Counted from the stretch's first letter, positions 33,626-44,287 are shown. The stretch: DNA of 64,000 nucleotides from Trichormus variabilis 0441 (GCF_009856605.1 NZ_CP047242.1:4222001-4286000), one strand, 5' to 3'. Made by a program: numbers and translations. Notes: generated from the sequence alone by a model not told the origin.

Positions 33626-35776
33626 ATGAAATACGCTCACGTTCAACAACATAGTCAAGAAGATTGTGGTGCGGCTTGTCTAGCATCGATAGCCAAACAT
33701 TATGGACGCACTTTTACTCTCAACCGCATCCGTGAAGCTGTAGGGACAGGACAATTTGGTACAACTTTATTGGGTTTAAAACGAGGTGCAGAAACACTAG
33801 GTTTTAATGCACGTTCTGTTAAAACTTCACCGGAACTTTTAAACCAAATTAATGAAGCGCGGTTACCAGCAATTATTCACTGGAAAGGGAATCACTGGGT
33901 TGTTTTCTATGGTAAAAAAGGCAAAAAATGTGTAATTTCTGACCCAGCAGTTGGTATTCGCTATCTATCTGAAAAAGATTTAGTTGAAGGTTGGACGGAT
34001 TGGTTGATGTTGTTGGTAGAACCCAATCCAGAATTGTTTTGGAAACTGGAAGATGACAAAGTTAGTGGCTTTTGGCGTTTCTTTAAGCGTGTTTGGCATT
34101 TTCGCAGTCTTATAGCCCAAGTTATTCCCCTTAATTTACTATTAGGAATTTTATCTTTAGCCTCTCCATTTCTCTTACAAATTCTGACTGATGATATTTT
34201 AATTCGGGGTGATACAAGACTACTGACTACTATGGCGATAGGTGTATTCGTCATGAATTTGATTTCTGGTAGTCTGGCTTGGGTTCAATCTAATTTAATC
34301 GCTCATTTTGCCCAACGATTACAATTAGGATTGGTCTTAGAATTTTGTCGGCAAATTCTCCAATTGCCACTATCATATTATGAAGCCCGACGCAGTGGCG
34401 AAATTATTAGTCGCCTCCGAGATATTAACCAAATTAACCAGTTAGTAGCTCAAGTAGTTATCAGTCTACCTAGTCGATTTTTTATTGCTGTTATTTCTTT
34501 CTGTATCATGGTCTTTTACAGCTGGAAGCTAACTGTGGTAGCCATGATTGTGTCTGTGTTTATGACTATATCTACGATTGTGTTTCTGCCAACTTTACAG
34601 CAGAAAACTCGTGAACTTTTAATTAAAGATGCGGAAGCGCAAGGTGTTTTAGTAGAAACTTTTAAAGGCGCTCTCACAGTCAAAACTACCACAGCTAGCC
34701 CACATTTTTTAGATGAACTACAAAGTCGGTTTGGTCATCTTGCTAATGTAACGTTACGTACAATTCAAATCGGCATTATTAATGGTACATTTTCAGGTTT
34801 GGTTTCTGGGATTGGTTCGATAGCATTACTCTGGGTTGGTGGTAATTTAGTAATTAATCCGGCAGAAAATTTGAGTATTGGGAAGCTACTAGCTTTTAAC
34901 TCAATGAACGGAAATTTTCTAGGATTAATCGGTACTGTAATAGGTTTTGTTGATGAATTTACTACCGCAAAAACTGCCGTGCAACGCCTCACGGAAATCA
35001 TAGATACCACACCTGAAAATGAAGGTGATGGGAAAAAGCCTTTTACTACAATCTCTGGTGATGCTGACATTATTTGCACAAATGTCAACTTTCACTATAC
35101 CGGTCGAGTTGACTTACTAGAAGACTTTACGTTGACAATTCCTGGTGGTAAAGTCACTGCTATTATCGGCAAATCAGGATGCGGTAAAAGTACTGTCGCT
35201 AAATTAATTACTAGTTTATATACCCTACAATCTGGGAATATTCGGATTGGACTATATAACCTACAAGATATAGCCCTTGACTGTCTACGTCAGCAAGTGG
35301 TTTTAGTTCCTCAAGATGCTCATTTTTGGAGTCGTTCCATTATTGAAAACTTTCGCTTAGGAGCGCCATTTGTTACATTTGAGCAAATTGTCAGAGCTTG
35401 TCAAGTTACAGGAGCCGATGAATTTATTAGTAGATTTCCTGATAAATATCAAACGATTTTAGGAGAATTTGGGGCAAATATCTCTGGTGGACAACGCCAA
35501 CGCTTAGCGATGGCTAGAGCCATTGTTACAGAACCACCAATTCTAATTTTGGATGAATCTACTGGTGGACTTGATCCAGTGAGTGAAGCCCAAGTTTTAG
35601 ACGAATTATTACACCATCGCCAAGGTCAAACCACAATTTTGATTAGTCACCGTCCAAAAGTAATTAATCGGGCTGATTGGATTGTTTTATTAGATCAAGG
35701 ACGCTTAAAACTTCAAGGTTCTATAGAAGATTTACGGACTAAAGCAGGAGAGCATTTAGATTTTTTAATTCCTTGA
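33626..35776 (+). CDS. C39-peptidase ABC exporter (PCAT, bacteriocin-processing type)
   Basis: 716 aa from ATG at 33626; a TTG 18 bases upstream is an unlikely start. Residues 1-130: C39 cysteine protease with Cys14 (QEDCGAACL), His90 (NHWVVFYG) and Asp106 (ISDPAVG), complete triad. Then an ABC transmembrane domain to about 460, and the ATPase with Walker A GKSGCGKST, signature ISGGQRQRLA and Walker B ILILDEST. PCATs cut the leader after GG/GA and pump the core across the inner membrane. It fits the eight leader peptides upstream. No outer-membrane channel gene is in the window. Confidence 0.95.
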   Translation: MKYAHVQQHSQEDCGAACLASIAKHYGRTFTLNRIREAVGTGQFGTTLLGLKRGAETLGFNARSVKTSPELLNQINEARLPAIIHWKGNHWVVFYGKKGKKCVISDPAVGIRYLSEKDLVEGWTDWLMLLVEPNPELFWKLEDDKVSGFWRFFKRVWHFRSLIAQVIPLNLLLGILSLASPFLLQILTDDILIRGDTRLLTTMAIGVFVMNLISGSLAWVQSNLIAHFAQRLQLGLVLEFCRQILQLPLSYYEARRSGEIISRLRDINQINQLVAQVVISLPSRFFIAVISFCIMVFYSWKLTVVAMIVSVFMTISTIVFLPTLQQKTRELLIKDAEAQGVLVETFKGALTVKTTTASPHFLDELQSRFGHLANVTLRTIQIGIINGTFSGLVSGIGSIALLWVGGNLVINPAENLSIGKLLAFNSMNGNFLGLIGTVIGFVDEFTTAKTAVQRLTEIIDTTPENEGDGKKPFTTISGDADIICTNVNFHYTGRVDLLEDFTLTIPGGKVTAIIGKSGCGKSTVAKLITSLYTLQSGNIRIGLYNLQDIALDCLRQQVVLVPQDAHFWSRSIIENFRLGAPFVTFEQIVRACQVTGADEFISRFPDKYQTILGEFGANISGGQRQRLAMARAIVTEPPILILDESTGGLDPVSEAQVLDELLHHRQGQTTILISHRPKVINRADWIVLLDQGRLKLQGSIEDLRTKAGEHLDFLIP

Positions 35777-35891
35777 ATTTTAAGAAAATAGGGACTAGAG
35801 GGGATGAGAAAGAGTGCAATTTGAGTAACTTAGTTTTCTCTGTTCCCTATCAATTTTTTCTATTTAAATACTGATAATTATTTGGTGAAGT

Positions 35892-37295
35892 ATGCTGTAT
35901 ATTCAAAATAAGAAACTTATCCCGCCTCTGCAAGATGATGATGCTTTACCACCAGTTGGTATTTGGACATCTTTGCTGGGGTTATTTCTTATAGTGTCTG
36001 TTGGTTCAGCGATCGCCTTATCCTCATGGATTAAATATAATGTTGTCATCAAGGCTGGGGCTACTGTTCGTCCTATAGGCGAAACTCGCTTGGTACAGCC
36101 GGAAATTGAGGGGACGATTCAGAATCTCTTCGTAACGGAAAATCAAGTTGTCAAGCGGGGTGATGCGATCGCTACTCTCAATACTGAGCAGTTACAAATC
36201 AAGCAAAGTCAACTACAAGGTAATATCCAACAAATTAAATTACAGCTTGTGCAAGTTGATGCTCAAATCAGCACTTTCAATAGTCAGATACTCGCGGAAA
36301 CCAAGGTAATCGAGCGTACTGTGGCTTCTGCTCAAGCAGATTTGGCTCGTAATCAACGAGAATATCAAGAACGTCAAATCACTACACAAAGTGAATATAT
36401 CGCCTCTGAAGCTAGTTTGCAAAAAGCTATCGCAGATTTACGTAAATCTCAAGCTGATTTGAATTTTGCTAACGCAGATCGCGATCGCTATCAGCAATTA
36501 GCTGATATTGGTGCGATTGGTAGACGGGAATATGAACAGAAAAAACTCGTGGTAGAACAAGCTAAATCCGCCTTGGAAGCGGGAAAGCGCTCTGTGGAAA
36601 TCGCTCAAGCCAAAATGCAATCAGCAAGGGCTGGGGTTAATCCCAGCATGGCAACGGTGGCGATCGCGCAAGAACGTATTGCTCAAGAAATTGCTAGGGG
36701 TGAAGCTACTATCGCTACGTTACAGAAAGAACAGCAAGCTTTAGTTCAGCGACGTTTAGAAATGCTGTCCCAACTCAACCAATCCCAAAAAGAATTACAA
36801 CAAGTAGAAAAGCAACTGCAAAGCAGCGTAATTCGCGCTACCAGTGACGGTATTATCCTGAAGTTAAATCTGCGGAACCCTGGTCAAGTAGTACGTACTA
36901 GTGAGGCGATCGCAGAAATAGCACCACAAAATGCGCCGCTAGTAATTAAAGCAATGATTCCCACCGCAGACATTAAAAAGGTGGAAGTGGGGAAGAAAGT
37001 TCAATTGCGTGTTAATGCTTGTCCTTACCCAGATTATGGTGTTCTCCATGCTGTGGTGAGTGCTGTTTCTCCAGATGCGATCGCACCTCAAAATAACAAT
37101 CCAGGGGGAGCATTATCGGCTGCTGCAACTCCTTATTTTGAAGCTACTATCCAACCAGAAAAAATCTCATTTGGGAATGGCGATCGTCAGTGTCATATCC
37201 AGTCAGGTATGCAGGCAGAGGCTCATATTATTTCTCAGGAGGAGACAGCACTACGATTCATCCTCAGAAAAGCAAGACTTATCACTGATTTATAG
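35892..37295 (+). CDS. HlyD-family membrane fusion (adaptor) protein
   Basis: 467 aa. N-terminal transmembrane helix about 25-46 (LGLFLIVSVGSAIALSSWI). A lipoyl-like half (RLVQPEIEGTIQNLFVTENQVVKRGD), long Gln/Ala-rich coiled coil (about 95-310), the second lipoyl half (VIRATSDGIILKLNLRNPGQVV) and a beta-barrel follow. It bridges the ABC exporter to an outer-membrane channel. It lies 115 bases after the exporter, same strand, so both form the secretion pair for the peptides. Confidence 0.93.
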   Translation: MLYIQNKKLIPPLQDDDALPPVGIWTSLLGLFLIVSVGSAIALSSWIKYNVVIKAGATVRPIGETRLVQPEIEGTIQNLFVTENQVVKRGDAIATLNTEQLQIKQSQLQGNIQQIKLQLVQVDAQISTFNSQILAETKVIERTVASAQADLARNQREYQERQITTQSEYIASEASLQKAIADLRKSQADLNFANADRDRYQQLADIGAIGRREYEQKKLVVEQAKSALEAGKRSVEIAQAKMQSARAGVNPSMATVAIAQERIAQEIARGEATIATLQKEQQALVQRRLEMLSQLNQSQKELQQVEKQLQSSVIRATSDGIILKLNLRNPGQVVRTSEAIAEIAPQNAPLVIKAMIPTADIKKVEVGKKVQLRVNACPYPDYGVLHAVVSAVSPDAIAPQNNNPGGALSAAATPYFEATIQPEKISFGNGDRQCHIQSGMQAEAHIISQEETALRFILRKARLITDL

Positions 37296-37382
37296 GTTAA
37301 TCCAGATATAAGTTCCTCATTTTAGTAACTATACGTCCTTGAGTTCAGGGGCTAGAGACTAGGGGTTATACCCAACTTAAAA

Positions 37383-37423
37383 CTTAAGAACCCCGACTTC
37401 TTTGAGAAGTCGGGGTTCTTAAG
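37383..37423 (+). terminator. Long perfect hairpin after hlyD-like gene
   Basis: 18-bp perfect stem CTTAAGAACCCCGACTTC (37383-37400) / GAAGTCGGGGTTCTTAAG (37406-37423), loop TTTGA. No T-run. A member of a repeat family also seen in weaker form at 32126-32157; likely stops or protects the transcript. The rest of the 340-base gap is AT-rich with no gene. Confidence 0.55.
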
Positions 37424-37635
37424 CTGTCGATATCTACTAATTCAGACATTTTACCTTTTATCAGAAGAATACTATCAATTTCTGGATAGAAACTTGGAAA
37501 TTTTAGACAGATTACTTGTCATAAATCTATCGTGAATTCATTAATAGTATTAACCTATGATAACAAAATAGTTAATAGATAGATTTTGTGTCTCTGAAAA
37601 CAAGCGCAGAAATTATAATTTTCACCATCTGAGTT

Positions 37636-38295
37636 ATGACCATAATCCCGTTCCTGACATCCTATTACAGAGTTCAAAAAGCCCTACAATGGTGGTCTTA
37701 TAGACAATCATCTAGATTTATTATAGAGGCTGAAAATATCCGGGATAGTCTATTACAGGAAACTTTTACTATGCGACGTAACTTAGATTTATTATCTACG
37801 AATCCTTGGGAATTATCAAGTGAGAAAATCAAACAATATTTAGATAAAGTTGATCATCTGCATCATTCTTTGGTAGACATAAGCGATCGCTTGTTTCCTG
37901 AATCACTACAAGATAGCTTTCCTCTGGCAATTGAGGGATTATTAAAGTCTTGGCTAGTCGCCAATCCCCACCTATATTTTCATATAGATATGCCGATTTA
38001 TTGGCGACATGAGCCTGCCGAATCTGGTTTAATTATTTTAAATTCTCTAGAAGAGTTATTAACAATTACAATCTCCGATATATTGAAGCCTAATTCCATT
38101 TATATAAGTCTAAAACAAAAGCAGGAATTAGGACAATTATCTGTCAAAATAAATTATTCTGAAGTAGGTGCTATTCTTTTTCACTCTAGTTTATCCACCT
38201 TAGATTATCTATGTCAAAGCTGTCAATTTTTGACCTCAGTCAAATGCTTTTATCATACCCAAAGTTATAGAGTTTATTGGTACTTCTATTGGTAG
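37636..38295 (+). CDS. Histidine-kinase-like protein without phospho-acceptor His
   Basis: 219 aa. Residues 28-60 (RFIIEAENIRDSLLQETFTMRRNLDLL) resemble the dimerisation helix of NarX-type kinases, but the usual His of the H-D-x-x-Q box is Arg36. The later part (LIILNSLEELLTITISDILKP, then YISLKQKQELGQLSVKINY) resembles a degenerate ATPase domain without clear N/G boxes. Probably a pseudokinase or docking partner for the following response regulator, 145 bases downstream. Function inferred only. Confidence 0.6.
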   Translation: MTIIPFLTSYYRVQKALQWWSYRQSSRFIIEAENIRDSLLQETFTMRRNLDLLSTNPWELSSEKIKQYLDKVDHLHHSLVDISDRLFPESLQDSFPLAIEGLLKSWLVANPHLYFHIDMPIYWRHEPAESGLIILNSLEELLTITISDILKPNSIYISLKQKQELGQLSVKINYSEVGAILFHSSLSTLDYLCQSCQFLTSVKCFYHTQSYRVYWYFYW

Positions 38296-38440
38296 ATATT
38301 ATCATGAATTTAACGACATTAATCCATTTAAATTGATTTTGCATCAGATAGATGTGCCTATTGTTTATCACATAAAATATTTTTCCGGCAGACATTAGAA
38401 ACTATCACCAGTCAATTATTTATTCAGCACAGGATGAATT

Positions 38441-39118
38441 ATGCAACAGACCACATCTGAAAAAGCATTAAGGAAGTTTCTAGTAATTGATGATCATGAA
38501 TCAGTTTTAAGCGGGACAGTAGAAGTATTAAAAAGACATTATCCTGAAGGCGATTTTGTCTTAGCGATTAATGCAGAAAGTGCCTTTAATCAACTAACAA
38601 TTTGTCCACCAGACCTGATAGTCATGGATCTTTCCATCCCTGAAAAATTAGGAATTAAAGCCCGCCCAGATACAGGTGTGCGACTGCTGAGAACACTGAT
38701 GAAAAATTATCCTAATCTCAACATCATTGTACAGAGCGCTCATATTAGAACACTAGTGAGAATCCGACCAGATATTGATACTCATAAGGGAGGTTTCACC
38801 GTTGCTGATAAAAGTCTATCTACGCAAGAAATGTTGACTAGAGTAGATTGGGCATTACAAGGATTAACTCATACAAAAGATATTAAGGGAATCCACACCG
38901 GACTAGAAATAAAACCAGAGTGGTTGAGAGTTTTAACCTTGGCTTTTGAGGAAGGATTACAAGATAAAGCTATTGCCGAACAAATGTGTATTTCAGAACG
39001 TATGGTACGGCATTATTGGAGTAAATTACAAGATGCTTTGGGTGTTTATCCTGATGAGGGAAAAAATATCCGCATTCAAACCGAAAAGCGGGCTAGAGAA
39101 GAAGGGTTGATTGATTAA
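38441..39118 (+). CDS. Response regulator with LuxR-like HTH output
   Basis: 225 aa. REC domain residues 12-135 (FLVIDDHESVL, phospho-acceptor Asp63 in IVMDLSIPE, Lys at VADKS). The C-terminal helix-turn-helix (LTLAFEEGLQDKAIAEQMCISERMVRHYWSKLQDALGV) is NarL/LuxR-like. Probably a DNA-binding regulator driven by the CHASE2 kinase encoded next. Closeness to the peptide exporter suggests, but does not show, control of secretion. Confidence 0.88.
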   Translation: MQQTTSEKALRKFLVIDDHESVLSGTVEVLKRHYPEGDFVLAINAESAFNQLTICPPDLIVMDLSIPEKLGIKARPDTGVRLLRTLMKNYPNLNIIVQSAHIRTLVRIRPDIDTHKGGFTVADKSLSTQEMLTRVDWALQGLTHTKDIKGIHTGLEIKPEWLRVLTLAFEEGLQDKAIAEQMCISERMVRHYWSKLQDALGVYPDEGKNIRIQTEKRAREEGLID

Positions 39119-39222
39119 AGATGAACATTACACGACTATGAGTAATTAATAGTGGTTAGTTTATCTATCCCTAATTAATTAAACCTGACCAATTACTCAT
39201 ACCTAAAGACTAGGAGAATAGC

Positions 39223-41082
39223 ATGATGCAACCTGGACTTTGGAGCGGAATTAAAGCAGAAATTGCCATTTGGCGCGTAGGTATATTACCAGGATTAGCA
39301 GTCATTGGACTAGTCACCTTTACAAGACTTTTTGGTTCGCTAGAGTCCTTAGAATGGATGGCTTTGGATAGTTTTCTCCGTTGGCGCTCAGAAGAACCTA
39401 TAGATGCACGAATTCTGTTAGTAGAAATTAATCAAGGTGATAATTATTCTCTAACATCAACTATATCAGATAGTGGTTTTGTAGGGCTGCTGGAGAAGTT
39501 ACAAGTTTATCAGCCTAAAGTTATCGGTCTAAATATTGATCGGAATTTACTCATCAATTCTCCAGAGGATGACCTGGTCAAGCTTTTTCAAAAGTACAGA
39601 AATTTAATTGCTACTGAAAACATTTTACCTGCCCAGATTCATTCGCATCTAGATTTGCCTCCTGAACAGATTGCTTTTGCAGACCAAATTCTAGATAGTG
39701 ACGGTAAGGCGAGACGTAGTCTATTGGCAATTAATACATCTAATGGCTATAAATTATCTTTTGCTATGCGATTAGCAAGAATTTATTTAGCCCAGGAAAA
39801 TATTAGTTTAGAAAGTAGTCAGTTGGGAAAAACGAAACTACCCCGCTTTTTACCAAACTCTGGAGGATATATCCGTGCTGATGCCAGTGGATTTCAAGTA
39901 CTAATAAATTTCCGTAGTGGCACCAGAAGATTTAGAACTTTATCTGGGGAGGACATTAAAAATGGTAAATTTAACCCTGAATGGATACGCGATCGCATAG
40001 TCATTATCGGTATTACAAATACTCATAGTCAGGACTTTATCCCAACTTCAGCGATTACATCAATTAAATCAGCCCCCAAGCAAGTTAACACATTGGAAAT
40101 CCAAGCACACGCCATCAGTCAAATTATTAGTGCTGTGCTTGATGGTAGACCACTAATTAATACTTGGAATGATGGATGGGAATATACTTGGATTTTTGTT
40201 TGGGGTTTTTTAGGAATAGTGATTGCTAGGTTCACTAAATCCCCACTAGTAAATTTTTTGGTTGTGGGAATAACTATCACTAGTCTACTAGTAATTAGTT
40301 ACCTACTATTAATTTGGGGGTGGTGGGTTCCAGTCATACCTGCAATTTTAGTCTTGACCATAAATGGTATGGAACTGATAGCATTATATCAATACGACCA
40401 AGCTTTACGCTTAGGGATGAAAACGCGTCAAGACGTAATAGAAAGTACCTTTGAAACCATCCATAATGGACCACTACAAAGTTTAGCCCAAGTTTTAAAA
40501 TTGATACGCTGCGAAAATACCAATACTCAGGAATTGCTCCCAAAGATTGAAAAAGAACTAGAGAAATTAAATCATGAGCTACGAGGAATTTACGAATTCT
40601 TGCAGCAAGAATATCCCAGTCAAGATATCAAACTGTATTTAGGTAATAATTTAGTCCTTAGTTTGCAAGATCCACTACACGAAGTCCTCTATCAAGTTTA
40701 CAGTTATACTTTAGATAGAGAGTTTCCTTGCTTTAAAACAATTAAAGTTGCCATACGTAGCTTTGAACCAATAGATGAAAAAAGTTTAAGTATGGAACAA
40801 AAACGAGGAATTTGTAGATTTTTAGAAGAAGCTTTATGTAATGTAGGTAAACACGCTACCGGAGTCACTAAACTCCAAGTCACTTGCTCATTAATAGCAG
40901 GTTGGTACACGTTGAAAATTATAGATAATGGCTTAGGCGTAAATTCATCCAAAAAAGGACGAGGAACCCAACAGTTTATCAATTTAGCACGACAACTACG
41001 GGGAAAATTCCAGCGATCGCCCCAAATCCCCCAAGGAACCATCTGCGAATTATCTTGGCCAGTCAGTCAGTTTTGGAGATAG
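39223..41082 (+). CDS. CHASE2-domain sensor histidine kinase
   Basis: 619 aa. After an N-terminal membrane helix a CHASE2 extracellular sensor domain ([15 protein letters not shown] ... [18 protein letters not shown] ... [17 protein letters not shown]) is followed by three C-terminal membrane helices (about 320-385). Then a HisKA_3-like helix has His414 ([11 protein letters not shown]), and the HATPase domain has [13 protein letters not shown] (N box), IIDNGLGV (G1) and RGTQQF. Senses an unknown periplasmic signal and should phosphorylate the neighbouring regulator. Confidence 0.9.
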   Translation: MMQPGLWSGIKAEIAIWRVGILPGLAVIGLVTFTRLFGSLESLEWMALDSFLRWRSEEPIDARILLVEINQGDNYSLTSTISDSGFVGLLEKLQVYQPKVIGLNIDRNLLINSPEDDLVKLFQKYRNLIATENILPAQIHSHLDLPPEQIAFADQILDSDGKARRSLLAINTSNGYKLSFAMRLARIYLAQENISLESSQLGKTKLPRFLPNSGGYIRADASGFQVLINFRSGTRRFRTLSGEDIKNGKFNPEWIRDRIVIIGITNTHSQDFIPTSAITSIKSAPKQVNTLEIQAHAISQIISAVLDGRPLINTWNDGWEYTWIFVWGFLGIVIARFTKSPLVNFLVVGITITSLLVISYLLLIWGWWVPVIPAILVLTINGMELIALYQYDQALRLGMKTRQDVIESTFETIHNGPLQSLAQVLKLIRCENTNTQELLPKIEKELEKLNHELRGIYEFLQQEYPSQDIKLYLGNNLVLSLQDPLHEVLYQVYSYTLDREFPCFKTIKVAIRSFEPIDEKSLSMEQKRGICRFLEEALCNVGKHATGVTKLQVTCSLIAGWYTLKIIDNGLGVNSSKKGRGTQQFINLARQLRGKFQRSPQIPQGTICELSWPVSQFWR

Positions 41083-41173
41083 TAATCCCCAAATTCCCAG
41101 CAATTTGCCCAGCAACCATGCCACTATAGAAGACATAGCTTTAAACATAGCAAGAAAAAGGCTAGAAAACGCT

Positions 41174-42142
41174 GTGCAGATTACATTTTTAGGGACAAGT
41201 TCTGGTGTACCCACAAGAGCGCGCAATGTTTCCAGCGTTGCGCTGAGACTACCGCAACGGGCAGAGTTGTGGTTATTCGACTGTGGCGAAGGTACTCAAC
41301 ACCAAATTTTGCGGAGTGACTTAAAAGTCAGCCAATTGTCCCGAATATTTATTACCCATCTGCATGGTGATCACATTTTTGGTTTAATGGGTCTTCTTGC
41401 TAGTTGTGGCTTGGCGGGTAATGTTCAAAGAGTTGATATTTATGGCCCATCGGGTTTAAACGAGTATATCCAATCCGCTTCTCGTTATTCTCATACACAT
41501 TTCTCCTATCCCATTAAAATCCATACTGTCCGCCCTGGTGTCATATATGAAGATGATGAATTTACCGTGACTTGTGGACTATTACATCATCGCATCACCG
41601 CCTTTGGCTATCGCGTAGCCGAAAAAGACCGAGCCGGACGCTTTGATATAGAAAAAGCCAAAGAATTGCAAATCCCACCTGGGAGAGTTTATGGTCAACT
41701 CAAGCGTGGTGAAACCGTTACCCTTGAAGATGGGCGTGTCATTAATGGCGCTGAATTATGCGGCCCCACAGAAATTGGGCGGAAAATGGCCTACTGCACA
41801 GACACAATATATTGTGATGGTGCTGTTGAGTTAGCTCAGGATGCAGACGTGTTAATCCACGAAGCCACCTTTGCCCATCAAGATTCAGAAATGGCTTTTC
41901 AGCGATTACACTCAACAACCACAATGGCAGCGCAAACAGCCTTAGCTGCTGGAGTGCGTCGATTACTGATGACTCACTTCAGTCCTCGCTATGCACCTGG
42001 TAACACCATAGAGTTAAAAGATTTGCTACAAGAAGCCCGTGCCATCTTTCCTCGTACAGATATGGCCTATGATTTTATGACTTATGAAGTACCCAGGCGA
42101 CGAGAACCAATTTTAAGCTCAGTCTCCTCAAGTTCGGTGTAG
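41174..42142 (+). CDS. rnz: Ribonuclease Z
   Basis: 322 aa from GTG at 41174, where the family sequence begins ([14 protein letters not shown]). An in-frame TTG at 41105 would add 23 unlike residues and is less likely. tRNase Z cuts the 3' trailer of tRNA precursors. Motifs: DCGEGTQHQ, the metal-binding [11 protein letters not shown], the flexible-arm region [21 protein letters not shown], and [10 protein letters not shown]. Length as expected for bacterial RNase Z. Confidence 0.95.
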   Translation: MQITFLGTSSGVPTRARNVSSVALRLPQRAELWLFDCGEGTQHQILRSDLKVSQLSRIFITHLHGDHIFGLMGLLASCGLAGNVQRVDIYGPSGLNEYIQSASRYSHTHFSYPIKIHTVRPGVIYEDDEFTVTCGLLHHRITAFGYRVAEKDRAGRFDIEKAKELQIPPGRVYGQLKRGETVTLEDGRVINGAELCGPTEIGRKMAYCTDTIYCDGAVELAQDADVLIHEATFAHQDSEMAFQRLHSTTTMAAQTALAAGVRRLLMTHFSPRYAPGNTIELKDLLQEARAIFPRTDMAYDFMTYEVPRRREPILSSVSSSSV

Positions 42143-42308
42143 GGCTTGACAGGTAAACCCCAATGGCCTTAGGAGTTAATCTGGTGGGGTGCGTTACAAC
42201 TAAAATCTATAACGCACCGGAAATCTCGGATGCTGCGTTGTGCTACGCGACAACACACCCTACCGACGAGAAAATGCGATGACCTTCGGTCGGTCAGAGA
42301 TCATCACC

Positions 42309-43778
42309 TCAATTAGATTCTAATGATTCTGCTGGCATCTCTTCTGCTGGCTGTTCTGTGACTGTAGGTGTTTGTGTTGTTGTAGAACGTGGACGACGTT
42401 TGAAGTAATCACCCAAGTTGACTTTCTTCCGTTGAGTCACTGGTTTTTCTTGTGATTCAGCTGGCAATGTAGGTGTTACCTCTGGTTGTGGTTCTGGGGT
42501 AACTGTCGGTGATGCTGTGGGTGTTACCTCTGGTTGTGGTTCTGGGGTGACTGTCGGTGATGGTATGGGTGTTACCTCTGGTTGTGGTACAGGCGACTCA
42601 ATTACCTTTGGTAATGTCGGAGTCAGACTAGGCGAAGGTTGAGGACGAGGACGGCTAAAAAATCCACCGTTTTTAGGTTTTTCTGGTTCAGGAGTTGCTG
42701 TTTGTGATGGTTCAGTAGCTTCAGGGGTAGGAACTGTTTCCGTAACTTCCGGTAATGCTGATTTTTCTGGTTCTGGGCTAGGAGTTGCCGCAGGTGTTGG
42801 TTCTGCAAACGATGGTTTAGCCTCATAAGTCGGGTCTACAATACCACGGACTTCCTCAGCTTTTAATTCTCCCCTAATAATTCTGGACAAAGAATCTTTA
42901 CCATTGGGTTGGTAGTCAAAAAGTCTGACTGTAGTATTAAAAGCATTCTTGACTGGATTCCCTTGATTGTCGAGGAATTCCAGCTTCACCCAATTTTTTC
43001 CAGGTTTAAAACCTTTGAGGTAAACTGCTTGCCACCGATCAAATACAAAGCTTTCACCATTTATAGTGCAGCGAATACGCCAATCACTGAATTGATCATT
43101 GGGTAGCTCTTTCGCAACTAGATGTAAAGGGGCGTTAGTCAGGTAAAAATCTAACAAGATTGGTTCTGCCCCATAATTGCCTTGAGGACTACTGTAAGTT
43201 AACAGAGGTAGGCTAGAGTCTGGATTATTATCGTCGCTTTTCGTAAAAACGTGAAATGTCGTCTGGGCGTAAGCACCCTCATTTTTAAAACTTTCATGCC
43301 AAGGACGGGAAGCAAAGACGCGCAGAGTATGAGTACCTGGAGATAAATCAGACAGCACTAAAGGCTGACTTAGTTCATAAACGGGTATATAAGGTTGATT
43401 ATCTACAATTACGTGTAGATAAGGGCCTAAATCCCATTGTGGATGCTTAAAAATTGGCAGATCCTTAACTTGGAACTTCACCGAGACAGTATTGTCACTA
43501 ATCACTTCCTCCGGTTGAGGGTTAACTATTGTCACCTGTGGTTGATAAATTTCTAAATTAGAACGTAATTCTTGAATCACATCTGGTGGTGAGACTTCGG
43601 AAAATTGCTGAGAAATCTGCTGAGGTTTGTCTCTTGCACTAATGGATACTTGTTGACTAACAGCTTTCTCACCACAACTAGCCACACCTAAGACTAGTAC
43701 TAGTGTGATCAGCCACCTCAAAATAGTCGAACTTCCCAGAAGAACTTTCCTTAAAGGCCTGTTACGCCAAGAGTTCAT
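42309..43778 (-). CDS. Proline-rich lipoprotein (hypothetical)
   Basis: 489 aa. Signal sequence with hydrophobic core LRWLITLVLVLG and lipobox VASC, Cys about residue 35, so probably a lipid-anchored envelope protein. Residues 85-300 have Ig-like beta-sandwich character (PHLHVIVDN-like region LHVIVDNQPYIPVYEL, TTFHVFTKSDDN). Residues 320-440 are a Pro/Thr/Glu-rich linker with a 16-residue tandem repeat. The C-terminus is basic. Family not recognised. Divergent from psaA. Confidence 0.75.
   Translation of the reverse strand: MNSWRNRPLRKVLLGSSTILRWLITLVLVLGVASCGEKAVSQQVSISARDKPQQISQQFSEVSPPDVIQELRSNLEIYQPQVTIVNPQPEEVISDNTVSVKFQVKDLPIFKHPQWDLGPYLHVIVDNQPYIPVYELSQPLVLSDLSPGTHTLRVFASRPWHESFKNEGAYAQTTFHVFTKSDDNNPDSSLPLLTYSSPQGNYGAEPILLDFYLTNAPLHLVAKELPNDQFSDWRIRCTINGESFVFDRWQAVYLKGFKPGKNWVKLEFLDNQGNPVKNAFNTTVRLFDYQPNGKDSLSRIIRGELKAEEVRGIVDPTYEAKPSFAEPTPAATPSPEPEKSALPEVTETVPTPEATEPSQTATPEPEKPKNGGFFSRPRPQPSPSLTPTLPKVIESPVPQPEVTPIPSPTVTPEPQPEVTPTASPTVTPEPQPEVTPTLPAESQEKPVTQRKKVNLGDYFKRRPRSTTTQTPTVTEQPAEEMPAESLESN
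42474..42590 (-). repeat. 48-bp in-frame tandem repeat in lipoprotein gene
   Basis: Copies begin at 42474, 42522 and 42570 (the last partial), each encoding a unit like PEVTPTASPTVTPEPQ. Copies 1 and 2 differ by only a few bases, so the number is likely to vary between strains. Confidence 0.8.
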
Positions 43779-44287
43779 ACCTTATACCTAGTTATAGTCT
43801 TAAACAACTGCAATTATTGTGGCTGAATTGAGCGATCGCCTACTATCACCTACAAGCTGAAATCTTCATCACATACCATGAGTTTTTAGTAAAAATTAAA
43901 AATCAGGATTTTTTTTACAATTTGTTGTAAACATCAAAAACTAGGTGAAAATAAATATACCCAAAGCAAACTCAGCAAATTTGTCGCCGTTTTGGTATCA
44001 GAAGACATAAGTTTTACGAATTGTTATCCTTTGTAAATTAAATAGAGAAAGTATTGACTTTTTGCTAAATACTTTGCAGTGAAAAGGCAGATTAGACAAA
44101 TATTCTGGCTATTTTGAATTATTGTTAAAATGTGTCCAACAAAGTACAAGTAAAGACTTTATAATTCAACAGAAACAAATTTCCACATAGCGCTTTCATC
44201 GCTGCTCCAGCCACACTCTGGAGAAAGCGACTAAGTATCACTTTGTGGTTTCATGATTCCTCATTCCTTATCACCAGAGGAGGTCGA
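43779..44287 (+). promoter_or_regulatory. Upstream region of psaA
   Basis: 509 AT-rich bases between the divergent lipoprotein gene and psaA. One HIP1-like site near 43832. Directly before the ATG is AGAGGAGGTCGA, a strong Shine-Dalgarno six to seven bases from the start. The promoters themselves cannot be assigned by eye, but psaA operons usually have long leaders, and no gene fits here. Confidence 0.6.

Noticed and set aside
43779..44242. Possible origin of replication or AT-rich unwinding region upstream of psaA
   Set aside because: AT-rich, but no cluster of DnaA boxes could be made out and no dnaA/dnaN genes are near.
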